This document shows, in pieces, positions 44,160-55,800 of a DNA stretch of 64,000 bases. The translations under genes were made by a program, and so were the position numbers. The notes below the pieces were generated by a model, which searched no databases, was not told where the DNA came from, and saw only the letters and a list, made by a program, of their open reading frames with translations. Each line of letters opens with the position of its first letter. Position 1 is the first letter of the stretch. The DNA is from Mesocentrotus franciscanus (lineage: Eukaryota; Echinodermata; Echinoidea; Camarodonta; Strongylocentrotidae), in assembly GCA_037976565.1 (NCBI GenBank), contig CP137675.1, positions 14,349,330-14,413,329 on the forward strand, written 5' to 3'.

Positions 44160-47100
44160 CAATGTCACCGAAAATGTTAATAATTTAATCTCAATTTTAG
44201 AAAGGAAAGAATGGAAACAGTTTGATACATGTTATTTTTTAAATTCATTTGTATATTTATTGCAAAGATGCAGTGAAACATTTTGTAACATAGCAAGATA
44301 CGTATACATTTGAAAATGTCATGCAATGAAATCAATTTCGACGACTAAAATACAAAAGAAAATTGTAATGAAATCTCAGACCATCTACCAATATTTATAA
44401 TTTGTGAAAAAATGGGTAATAACGCTATGACAGAGAAAAAGAATATTAGCTCACTTCAATTCACAACAAATAATATATCTCGCCTAATTGATGATCTTAT
44501 GATAGAAACATGGGATGATATACTCGCATATAATAATGTAAACGAAGCATATGATTTATTTTGGTCTAATATGTTTGCATATTTTGATAAAAATCTTCCA
44601 AATGTTAGGAAAAGATCAAGACGTAATAACAAGAATGCGAAAAATCAGTGGATCACCAAAGGTATTCTCATTTCAATTAATAAAAGGAATAAGTTATCTA
44701 AACGGAGTCTTAATAAACATCCTAATAATGATAACGTCAATGAATATAAATTTTACAGAAATAAACTAACAGCTGCGATTAGGCTTTCACGTAAATTATA
44801 TTATATAAATCAATTTTAAAAATCGAAAGGAAATATGTCATCTAACTGGAATATCATTAACGAACTTATCTCCAAGAAAAGGACATCTCAAATATTACAT
44901 ATGAAGGCAAGGAAATGACGAATTCAACAGATCAGGCGAATTATTTTAATTCCAAATCAAGCACGTAATATCCTGCCTTTATGGAATTTCTCAACAACCC
45001 CTGTAATCAAACTTATTTATTTCCAACCAACAGATTATATTGAAATATTGAAAATTGTTCACTCCTTAAAAGTTAGCTACTCTGCCGGCCACGATGAAAT
45101 AAGCAAATTTTTCTAGAAGCATGTAATTAGCACTATTGTTGTTACCCCTCTTGTGCACATTTGTAATCTTTCTTTATCCACGGGTATTTCTCCAACATCA
45201 TTTAAAATTGCCAAAGTTATACCAATATATAAAAAAAGATAATCCGTCATTAATGCCAAACTATCGTCCAGTATCCCTTCTTACAATTCAAGTCAATGCA
45301 ATTCAATTATTTCGCAATATAAAAATCAGAGAATACAAAGTAACAGTAAATTTCAGTTAACTATATTTACAAAGGTTAAATGCGGGGCTATCCATGTAGG
45401 TTGCGAAAACTTGTGAAGTTGGATCACCCATTACAAAATGAAAAACAAACAAAAGGAAATACAAAATATTATAAGCACACAATAATAAAGTAAGTAAAAT
45501 AAGCAAAGTACAGACATTTCAATTATCTATAAGACGAGAGAAAGTGAAATAGAAAAAAATAATAAATAAATAAAGAGGGAAAAGAAAACAACAATGACAG
45601 GGGGTTCAGATATAAAATAAAAAAATGTGATGATTAATAATTATTTAGTAGTAAGAATTTATATTGTTTTCTAAAGGAAGATATGAATTGTGATTTCTTT
45701 ATTACTTGGGGAATCATATTTCACTCTTTAGGACCTAGATAAATCATTGATTTAGCTTCATAACTAGACTTAACAGACCATAAATGAAAGAATTTAGAAA
45801 GACTGGTGTATACCAGACTGTATGGCTTTATAATACAAAATAATTTTTTTGACGAAAATCAGTTTGGTTTCAGGAAATTGAACAGTTGTACAACAGAGTG
45901 TCAAATGCCTTTGCTAATCGTAATCATGTATTAGGAGTATTTATGGACCTTAGTAAGGCATTTGACACCCTTGACCACACAATACTTATACGTAAACTTC
46001 ATAACTATATGGTGTAAGAGGACTTCCTCTCCAGTGGTTTAATGATTATTTACAAAACAGAAAGCAATATGTATCGTGTGAATATGTCAAATCTAATTTA
46101 TTACCAATCTCATGTGGTGTCCCGCAAGGATCTATTCTTGGTCCTTTGTTATTCTTAATGTATGTTAATGATATTTCAAACACATCTAACTTTTTGCAAT
46201 ACATCCTATTTGCCGATGATACTAATGTATTTTTTTATTCTGATTCCAACTTTCATTCCCTTATTGATACCATGAATAATGAATTACCAAAATTATCTGC
46301 ATGGTTTAAATGCAACAAATTATCATTCAATTTGAAAAAGACAAACTTTATTCATTTTCAGAATGTAAAATCTGATAAACCTCCTATAGAAATTAAAGTG
46401 GATGGTGTGGTTATTGAAAAGACTGAAAGTACTATATTTCTTGGAGTTTTGTTTAATGACACTTAAAATGGAATGATCATGTTAAATATATTGCAGCAAG
46501 AATATCACGTAATGTAGGCATACTATTTAAACTTCGTCACTATGTTCCTTAGAATATCTTATTCTGTACATTACCATGACATTACCTTTTATTTCATATT
46601 GTAATTTGATATGGGCAAACACTAAGTGCAATACAGATATTAATTATTTGTTACAAAAGAAAGCGATCCGTGTTTGCTTAAATGCTGGTTATCGTGATTA
46701 CACAAATCCTTTATTCTATATAGTTTGAAAACATTAGCAGTTAATGATATCAATTTTCTACAAACTGCCATTTTCACGTTTTGCCTTCAGGAAAACAGCT
46801 TCGTGTGTCATTTTCTATTCTGTTCCAATTAAATGAAGATATCTACTCCTACCCTACAAGACAATCTACTAATTTCTATTTGCAATCCAAAAGCTGTTCT
46901 AGCCCTTAAGTCCATTCGCCATACTGGCCTAGATGTATGGTATTCTCTTCCAATTGATACCCGTACTGCGCTTTCACTGTACTCTTTTAAAAAATCGGTC
47001 AAAGCTTTTCTTCTTTCACAGTACATGTATATTGCATAACAGATATTTAAATTCTATGTTACCGTAATGAATATGTATCATCATGTAAACCAGTTTTTGT

Positions 47101-47165
47101 TGTCATGTCATTGTTATTCACTTGGTAATAACCGAGGCAATAAATTGACCTACATACTCCTTTCC
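44160..47165 (+). mobile_element. Degenerate LINE, intergenic
   Basis: Contains a post-endonuclease segment (WITKGILISINKRNKLSK, 44412-44819), RT fingers with PNYRPVSLLT (about 45250), the palm with SKAFDTLDH, GVPQGSILGPLLFL and catalytic FADD (45900-46466), and the C-terminal DVWYSLPIDTRTALSLYSFK (46833-47039). Many stops and frameshifts; interrupted by another LINE fragment at 45361-45835. The 5' edge is approximate. Confidence 0.9.
45361..45835 (-). mobile_element. LINE 3' end nested in the 44-47 kb LINE
   Basis: The - strand contains NMIPQVIKKSQFISSFRKQY and then a stop, a typical LINE ORF end, followed by an A-rich 3' UTR toward 45361. It splits the host LINE between its RT fingers and palm. 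Confidence 0.7.
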
Positions 47166-47169
47166 TTAC

Positions 47170-47771
47170 AAAACCTCTTATGCAGTAAGACTAATTTACT
47201 CAGTAGTTAAATGACATATGCATTTTTTGTGTATATCTCAGCATTTAAAAAGAAGTAGCCGCATACCAATTGTTCCTCTATCTATCCCTCTCTATCTCTC
47301 TCTCTCTCCTGTTCCTGAAGCAAGTCAGTTTTATCAGTTTTTGACATTTTTTTTGCCATTGAATTCCTGTTGTTTTTTGCCTGTCACATTAATCATAAGT
47401 TAAAGAGCTGCATGCACTTCAAGAGCACGCTTACGCTGCAGCTCTTCTGCATTTGCTATGTCAGTCGTTCCAAACATTTTGTTTCATAAATTGTCATTCA
47501 TTGTGGTTTGAAAAATATTACCACTATGTACAAAATTGTAATAATGTTACTGAATATTATTGTATGAAAAATGCAGAAATCAATTAATCAAATCATTCCA
47601 TGGATTATTTTATCTCTCACGTACTCTCAAAACAAACGTTACATAATAATGATGATATATTTCCACAAATTTTGCATATGTCAATGAAAAGCAGGGAAAA
47701 AAAAATTGAGTTTGCAAGCTGTCGTTGTCTAGTTGTAACTTTGAGTGGTCGCTATGGCAAATAAGGACATC
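47170..47771. other. Intergenic, nothing recognised
   Basis: AT-rich sequence with a short CT microsatellite near 47290; no conserved frame. Confidence 0.6.
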
Positions 47772-47990
47772 ATTCATGCAGTAACAAAAAATCAATTTTG
47801 AAACAACATCAGAATGAATTTGTTTGAAGAGAGTGATTTATACGTGCGATAAACAACGCTCAAACGACACAAAAAAAAAATAATTCATGCAGAATCACAA
47901 AATCAATTTTGAAACAACATCAGAATGAATTTGTTTGAAGAGAGGGATTCTTACGTGCGATAAACAACGCTCAAACGACCAAAAAAAAAG
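47772..47990 (+). repeat. 111-bp tandem duplication
   Basis: Copies start ATTCATGCAG at 47772 and 47883 and share CAATTTTGAAACAACATCAG and ACGTGCGATAAACAACGC. Confidence 0.9.
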
Positions 47991-48334
47991 TTGGATTTAT
48001 TTGATTAGGAAACCAAACAGAACCAAACGAAATGAAAATGTGCTCTTGATTGTGTTTTGTACCCCCTTTCAAATGTTAGACCCAAATACATCTAAAAAGG
48101 GGGAGTTTTGTTTATATCTTGCTTGTCAGAGATATGTTCCCCTCCCCCTCCCTACAACACACCGGATTCGCCCTGGAATATTGTCACTAAATGAATTTGA
48201 ATCAATGAATTCGAATGAATTCGGATTCGAATTACAGCTTTCCCTTGAGTTTTCTGAAGCTGCATATCAGTATATAAAGATATTTAAGTCAAAAATGTTT
48301 TTAGATCAATTATCTTTCAATGAACAGGATAATA

Positions 48335-48544
48335 ATAATTATATTTGCTTATATAGCGCCTAACACTTACTTAATCAGAAGTCTCTAAGCGCTCTACAAT
48401 AATGCAGCATAATTACCCTGGCTTTAGCAGTGCAGCTGTCACGCGCTCTGCGTTTCAAGGAATAAATTCCTACCAGGTCCCCATTTACTTCACCTGGGTG
48501 GAGTGTGGCAAATGTAGATCAATGTCTTGCCAAAGGACATTAGG
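48335..48544 (-). mobile_element. SINE, reverse orientation
   Basis: The reverse complement gives CCTTTGGCAAGACATTGATC, then CCAGGTGAAGTAAATGGGG and a TATATAAGCAAATATAATTA tail, the body of the SINE at 6349. Its 5' end abuts the channel-exon fragment. Confidence 0.75.
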
Positions 48545-48601
48545 ATCGCCTTTGTCGCGCCTGTATGCCTTTCGAATGATAAGTTTCAAGAGATCAACCA
48601 T
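48545..48601 (-). pseudogene. Fragment of a DEG/ENaC terminal exon
   Basis: The - strand reads MVDLLKLIIRKAYRRDKGD, 10 of 16 positions identical to VVDLVKFLFRKAYSRD of the intact last exon (49716-49880). No membrane segment before it and no stop after it. Confidence 0.75.
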
Positions 48602-48649
48602 GAAAGACAAAAGATTTGACGTCTTTTGACTTTTGGTCTAGTCCCAGAG

Positions 48650-49580
48650 GCGGCGGGACAGTGGGGGGGGGGCGGGGCACAGTGCCCCCCACTTTTTCAG
48701 GTACCGGCCTAAAGTGCCCCTTTTTTACATAGGAAAGGTGACCCGGCCCTTTTACTTCAGATAAGTGCCCCTTTTTATTTCTAATAGGTGCCCGTTCCAC
48801 ATTCTTACCACCTCTGATAAGTGCCCCTTTCACCTATGATAATTGCCCTATTCAAATCTGAGAAGTGCCCATTTTACTTTAACTAATCCCCTTTTCTTTT
48901 GTAATAAGTTACCCTCCCCCTTCTGATAAGCGCCCCTTTTCATCTTTGATGAGTGCCACTTCTCTCCTCTAATAAGTGCCCCTTCTTATTTTGACACATG
49001 CCCCCTTTTTCTTTCTAATTATTCCCCTTTTTCTTTGTTAATAAGAGCCACCTCAAATTTGAGAGGTGCCCCCTTTAACTCTGTAATAAGTGCCCCTTTT
49101 CATCTCTGATAAGTGCCCGTTTAACTTTGACACTTGCTTCTTATCCTTTTTAATTAGTGCCATTTTTATCTATGGTGCCCTTATTAGGTGCGAGAAGTGC
49201 CCCATTTTCACCTCTGGTAAATCCCCTTTTTACTTTGACATATGCTCTATTCTTTTCTAATAAGTGTCCTTTTCCCTTTGTATATGTGCCTCCTTTTCCT
49301 TTCACCATAAAATGTGCTCTTAATTTAAAGTGACTAAGAGCAAATTTTCCTTTAATTATAAAAGATTTTGTCAGTCTTTCACGATTACATTGTGCTTAAA
49401 ACCCCATCAGGATTGTTTTTTCCTTTTTATAAATATTGAAATCATCCCGGATAATATAATCACAATCACCAATGTCTAAAATTTGTATATTTTCGCTTAG
49501 AGGTTTCCCTTTGTAGGTGCCCCTTTTTCCCAGAAAGTGCCCTTTTTGTTGGTGCCCCCCCCCCCCGCTTTGAAAGACGC
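48650..49580. repeat. Degenerate GTGCCCC minisatellite
   Basis: AAGTGCCCCTTTTNNCTCTGAT-like units of roughly 25-32 bp recur through about 0.9 kb with heavy divergence. No coding sense on either strand. Confidence 0.85.
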
Positions 49581-49675
49581 TCTGCCGCTCCTGTCCTGTA
49601 TTATTTGATGGCTAACAGATCGTATTACTCGCAGAGCATAGCTCTCCCACTTACTACTCTTGCCCTGTATAATAC

Positions 49676-49681
49676 TTTATT
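49676..49681 (-). terminator. Channel gene polyadenylation signal
   Basis: AATAAA on the - strand 35 nt after the stop, giving a very short 3' UTR. Confidence 0.6.
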
Positions 49682-49715
49682 AGAAAATAAACCATAATGA
49701 GACAAATATTCTAGA

Positions 49716-49880
49716 TTAACATCTGAAATCAACAGGAACGACTGTGTCGCGGCTGTACGCCTTCCGAAAGAGGAATTTGACTAGATCAACGACCAGGACA
49801 CCGACTTCGCAAATGGTGATCACAGAGAAACCGATATAGAGACCAAGAAGACCTCCAATGCCGCCAAGCAAACTCTCGAT
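49716..49880 (-). CDS. Channel exon 7 (TM2, stop)
   Basis: Acceptor CATCTCCAG; IESLLGGIGGLLGLYIGFSV then ITICEVGVLVVDLVKFLFRK and a short tail to TAA. The GFS triplet is the filter position. Confidence 0.95.
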   Translation of the reverse strand: MESLLGGIGGLLGLYIGFSVITICEVGVLVVDLVKFLFRKAYSRDTVVPVDFRC

Positions 49881-52800
49881 CTGGAGATGAGAAGGAGACA
49901 AAAATACAAATAGCAGATGAATGGAAGCCCTGAATGTCATTTATTCTTATTATTCTTCCTCAGCTTCAGGTTACTATGTCTGTGTCCAGCGCTCACTTCA
50001 TGGGCATTCGAAGAAAACACCTATTTTCATCTATAGGAATGTTTCAAAAGTGTATTAAACACCACATATTTATAGCCCTAACGTGGGAACAACGCCTACA
50101 GCGTATGAAAAGCGCATGGAAAGTGCATCGAGTGCTCCGATTTCTATATATACCGATGGCCTGAAATCGACGCAGAAGGCCCCTGCCCCCGGCAAAAAAA
50201 AAAAAAAGAGAGAGAAGGAATAGAAGGGAAAGGGAAAGAGGAAAGAAAGGGAAAGAAAGAAGAGGAAGCAGAAAAGAAAAGGGGAAAGAAGAAGATCGGG
50301 GCCGAAAGGGCCTTGCCTCCCAGGCTGTTGCCTCCCCAGCAAAAAAAAGAGAGAAGGAAGGAAAGGGAAAGAAAAAGGAAAAGAGGAGATAAAGGGAAGG
50401 AAATAAAGAGGAAGAAGAAAAGAAAAAGGGGATATCAGTTGCGATTTTCCCGCCAAGAAGTTGTGGATCGGGGGCCAAAGGCCCTTGCCTCCCCCAAAAA
50501 GGGGGAAGGGAAAGGGAAGAGGAGAGCTAAAAGGGAACAAAAAAAGAGGAAGAAGAAAATAAAAGGATGAAAAGAAGGGGAGATCAGTTGCGATTAATTC
50601 GGCCAACAACGTCCGGATCGGGGGGGACCGAAAGGCCCTTGCCCCCCTCCCCCCAGCAAACTTAAAAGAGAGAGAAGGAAGGGAAGTGAAAGGGGAGCCC
50701 ACGCCAATTAGTGACCTGCCAGTGTCACGAATAAGGTATTAAAATAAGCTCATCTGACCGTAATTAAATGCCTAAAACCCATGAGCTTCCGGGGGCTCTG
50801 CCCCCTGGACCCCACCCAGGGCCCTAAGACGGGCCCCTGGATGCTCATCTGACCGCAATTTAATGCTTAAAACCCCTGAGCTTCCGGGGCTCTGCCCCCT
50901 GGACCCCACGCCAATTAGTGACCTGCCAGTGTCACAAATAAGGTATCAGAATAAGCTCATCTGACCGTAATTAAATGCCTAATACCCCTGAGCTTGGGCT
51001 CCGCCCCCTGGACCCCACGCCAATTAGTGACCTGCCAGTGTCACAAATAAGGTATAAAAACAAGCTCATCTGACCATAATTAAATGCCTAAAACCCCTGA
51101 GCTTATGGAGGCTCTGCCCCCCGGACCCCACCTGGGGCCCTAAGGCGGACCCCTGGATGCTTAGCTGACGGTAAATTAATGCCTAAAACTCCTGAGCTTC
51201 TGGGGGCTACGCCCCCTGGACCCCACGCCAATTAGTGTCCTGCCAGTATCACAAATAAGGTATAAAAATATGCGCATCTGACCGTAATTAAATGCCCTGA
51301 GCTTCAGGGGCTCCGCCCCTTGACCCCCGCCGAGGCTTTGCCCCTAGACCCCACGCAAATTTACGCTACGCTCTACCTGATCGTAAATACTTTAGCCTCC
51401 CCCCACCCACTTTGAAAAACGTTCAGCAGGGTCTCCATGTAAGAGTGATGGTGATGCGGATTTTTTTTCTTCTTCTGCCCCCAACGATTTTGCTCATTAC
51501 GCCACTGCTTTAGTGGTCACCATTACGTACCAATATTTGGCCCGCACAATTTCAAATTTGGGCCCCCCCTAAGATCCTGGATCCGCGCCTGGGTAGCTCG
51601 CAGCAAATCCGTAGTGTAATCGTCTCACAGGCCAAATATGGGGTTGTAGGGAGATTCTACCACACTTTACGAAATTATCAGATCGCCTCTCCATGTAAGA
51701 TTGGGGTATAAGCAGGAGCTGGTGTCGGGTACGCCTTGCATTCAAAATTATTCATCTATCAACATACTTTCCATTAAAAAAGGTACTCTGATCATATTTT
51801 GTCGTGATGTATAAATAGCATCATAGTATATCAATTTCGGGTAGACGGGTAAGTAGATAATGAACTATTTGAATTAAAAAGTTAATCACCAAGTGGCGCA
51901 AAGTAGCCGTCTATTGGCGCGAATGGCGCCAACAGGGTGAATTTTGGAATCAAATGGCCGTGTAATGGCGCGAACTGGCGCAAACTGGCGCAACATTTTG
52001 GAGCAAGCCGGGTGGCATTTGGCGCACGCCATATGGCACCCAGTTTATTCCACTTGGCGACACATGCCGAGCGGACATTAATTCGGCGCCACAGCGAGCC
52101 ACTACGCGCCAATCACATAATCTTTGGCGCGAACTGGCACCAACTGGCGCTGGCCCAGTGGACTCCTAGCATAAATACCGGCCATCGGCTACATGGTTCA
52201 GACCCTCCTCAGCTGCTGTATGAATCTCATTGGCGCAACTTGGCGCGCGCCATTACATTCCAGTGGATTCCAGTGGGTTCCAGTGGATTCCAGTGGATTC
52301 CAGTGGATTCCAATAGGCGGATTGTTTGCGCCAAAGGGCGATATGTTCGCGCCATTTGGTGCCACTTGGCGGACACTTGGCGCTGATTGCTCGATGCAAG
52401 TGGCGCGACGAAAGTTTCAAACATTTTGAAATTTTCTTGCCGCCACATTTAAATTTGGTGCCGTTACGGGCCACCACGAGCCAGTTGGGAGGCAGTTTGA
52501 GCCACTACACGCCACTAGGCACCTTATTGGCGACACTAGGCGCCACAGTAAATTGCATTGGCGCAAACTGGCACCAACTGGCGCCGGCCCAGTGGACTCC
52601 TAGCATGATCATAGACGTGTCGAAAGATAGAGATGATCAAATACAATACGAGCAAATGTATAAATATGGAAGTCGAAGTGAACATACCGTGTACTTTGGT
52701 TTCTGGATCATCTGCTCATAGTTGAGTTCTTCAAAGTAGACCCGCACTCGAGCTAGATTGTTGCTGTTGGACAAGACAAATCAAAGAACAACTTGGGCTT

Positions 52801-55800
52801 TACCGCAGCACTTCATAATTTATACATCATGTACACAGTTAAAAATAACTTCTCATTGTTCGTATATATGCAATAACGACAAGGAATAAACTTTTTTTTT
52901 GCCCTTATTCCAAAATATTTTTTGGATAAAACTAAACTTCTCTCGCGGCACCACTAGAGATGTCTTGCGGCAACCCGGTTGAAAAACGGCTAGGGGAAAA
53001 GTCACCATACTGTAGATGATAAGATACGTGTTTTGATTCCCGGCAACTGCACTAACGCCGTTTGATGTATCCAATTCTTTTGGAGGCACGTAAAGATGTT
53101 AAACCATGTTGTGATATGCATGTACTATGGAATAACACTATTAACAATAATACTAACATTTTGACACTGGGCTGCCCCCTTCTCTTTAAAAAAAAAAATC
53201 AATTTCTGAAAACGCTACTGCGATCAGATTTTCATCTCAAATACATTATGACTATTTGGTTTCTCTTGTTTATATAGACTACTTACCTTGTGTGTCCATG
53301 GCCCTCAAGAATACGCCTAGCATTGTCATTTGTCAATCGAGTTCTCAGGTGACTCTGACGTGTGATCACGTGAGAAATAAATAAATATATACATAAAACA
53401 TTAACTTTGTTTTCTGTAATCTTTTGATACATTTCAGAATGATTTATTAATATGAACTTTATTTCATTACCATTATCATCTACAATAATGGACAATGTCA
53501 TTTGATAAATTCACATGTGTTTGGTTATCATGCCAAATCTGCTTTGGTTTACACCATTTTTAATGAAACAGTTAAATACATGCTATTGTGCGAAATTTGG
53601 TTTCTTTATTGTTAACAAAATTATGATCTGTAAAATAAGACACGGCTATCGCCGGATTTTGTCTCGCCCACTTGTTACCAAATTATATGAATGTTCCCAA
53701 AGAGCATCCCTGACCCAAGTTTGGTTGCACGTGGAACAATGTATGTAAATTTATATTTTCCTGACAGTTGCCATGATTGTGTTTGGAGATAAGTATTTCT
53801 TAAGTATGTTAACTCTTGCAATACTCAGGTGGAAATGAAGTGTTAAGGCAGCTTGTACCTGAAAAATGAAGGAACTAGAATATTGATTTAATGAAAAAAA
53901 ACACAGATGAACGGATGTATGAATTGTAATCCTTTAGATTGATGGTGGACAAAAAAATGTAATTTAAAATAGTATTGGTTGCAAACTTATTAGGTCACAA
54001 TAGGATTTAACGGTTGCGAAGTTATCTGTGACAAGAAATTATTGCAGGTAAACGTTAACTTATGACCTTAAAATACCTTTGACCTTATTATGTGACCCCC
54101 TGAAAACACCATAATGTGAAGGTCAAAAAAGTGCATCTGTGACCCATTTTTGGTCACAATAGGATTGACGGTTGCGAAGTTACTTGTCGCAGGAGAATCT
54201 TGCATGCTATTTGGTCACAATAGGATTTAACGGTTGCGAAGTTATTTGTGACAAGAAAGTCTTACATGCAAACTTTAATATGTGACATCAAATGACATTT
54301 GACCTTAGCATGTGACCCTTCATAGCATTAAAGCGCGGAGGTCCCCAAAATACATGTTTGGCCCATTCTTGGTCACAATAGGATTGACGGTTGCAAAGTT
54401 ACTTGTCGCAGGAGAATCTTGCATGTAGTTTTAATATTTGTGACGGACGCAGGACGGACGGACGGACAGACAGACGCCATTTGGAACCCCTAGTTTCGCC
54501 TCCACCTTTGGTGGGCGAGACAAAACCCGGAAAGAAAAATAAGAAACCCAAATGTATATTGACACTATTACCAATATTAAGCACATTTAAATAATTAGAT
54601 GCTATAAAAACATCAAAGAGTCATTTTCAACAGCGTTTTCCTTGTTTCCTTTTGTTTTCATTATATTATGAAACAAATAGGAAGTGATAATAAGTAATAC
54701 CTCATATCGTTCTGATGGCCAAAGTGATGACGTCACAGCTGTCACAAAGATCGTCTCTCTTGAAATGAAGTAAAGGAGGATAAAGACCAGCCAATGATTC
54801 ATTGATGATTCGAATCATAGCGATGAAGAAATATCAAAATTGAGTTGGCTTAATAAAAGGTTGGGTAAATGATAGTTGGGTATTCCATAAGCTTTATACT
54901 CAACAGCGATTTGTAAAATACAAATTGGGATTATTGGGTAATATCTCATTTGGTAAGATTGGTTTGGCAATTAACCTACTGAAAATATATCCAATAATTG
55001 AGCAAACTGAGAGTTGGGTAAAATGTGATTGTTGAATAGCTGTTGGTCAAGGTAATTTGCCCAATCACATAGTATTTAGATTACCCAACATCAGTTGGAT
55101 ACATTTTAACCAACAGTTTACAGGTCAGTATGCTGCCCAGTGTTGGTTAAAAATTCGTTAATTTTTTGCCCAATTCTTCTGGAAAGAATTATTATTTTTT
55201 TAATTATTGGGACAGAGATACCGATCTCCCAAGTAGGCTACTGTCAAAGTAAGAAAAAAAAAATTTTTTTCCACACGCACTTGCTATACATAGGTATATA
55301 AGCGAAACTTTCATTAGATAATAACAAAATATACAAACAAATCCAAAGCTCTACTTACTCGCAAGCGGTAGGGCAGTTACATAGTAGCTGACCGTCATGA
55401 AAGAACTGTTCTATAGCCTGGCGACAAACCTCTGAAGAAGAAAAAACAAAAACAATGGCAGTGTTGGGGAAAAATCAAGACTGTCTACTCAGGCTACCAA
55501 AATTGGAAACAAAAAAAGTGGCTAGTATTGTACTATTCTACGACACACATTTCTTCCTAGGTGGAGAAAACATGTGACCACTACAGATAAGTGACCGTCA
55601 TAGAGATGTGGTCACTATATTGTGACTGTAATGATTATAGACAATAGAGAGGTAAGTGGATCCACGGGGATATGCCCCCCCCCCCGGGCCTGACCAATCA
55701 AATCTGGTATATCTTTAATAGACACGGAGAGAAAATATAGTGCTCCACAAAGATTTTATCTTTATCTTTAAGTCACATTTTTCAAAAGAGCCAAGTGTAG

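Noticed and set aside
50044..50702. Long - strand frame rich in S, F and P
   Set aside because: Purine-rich tandem repeat; no conserved motif, different frames equally open.
51937..52477. Several overlapping open frames
   Set aside because: Open on both strands because the TGGCGC motif array lacks stop codons; no protein family likeness.
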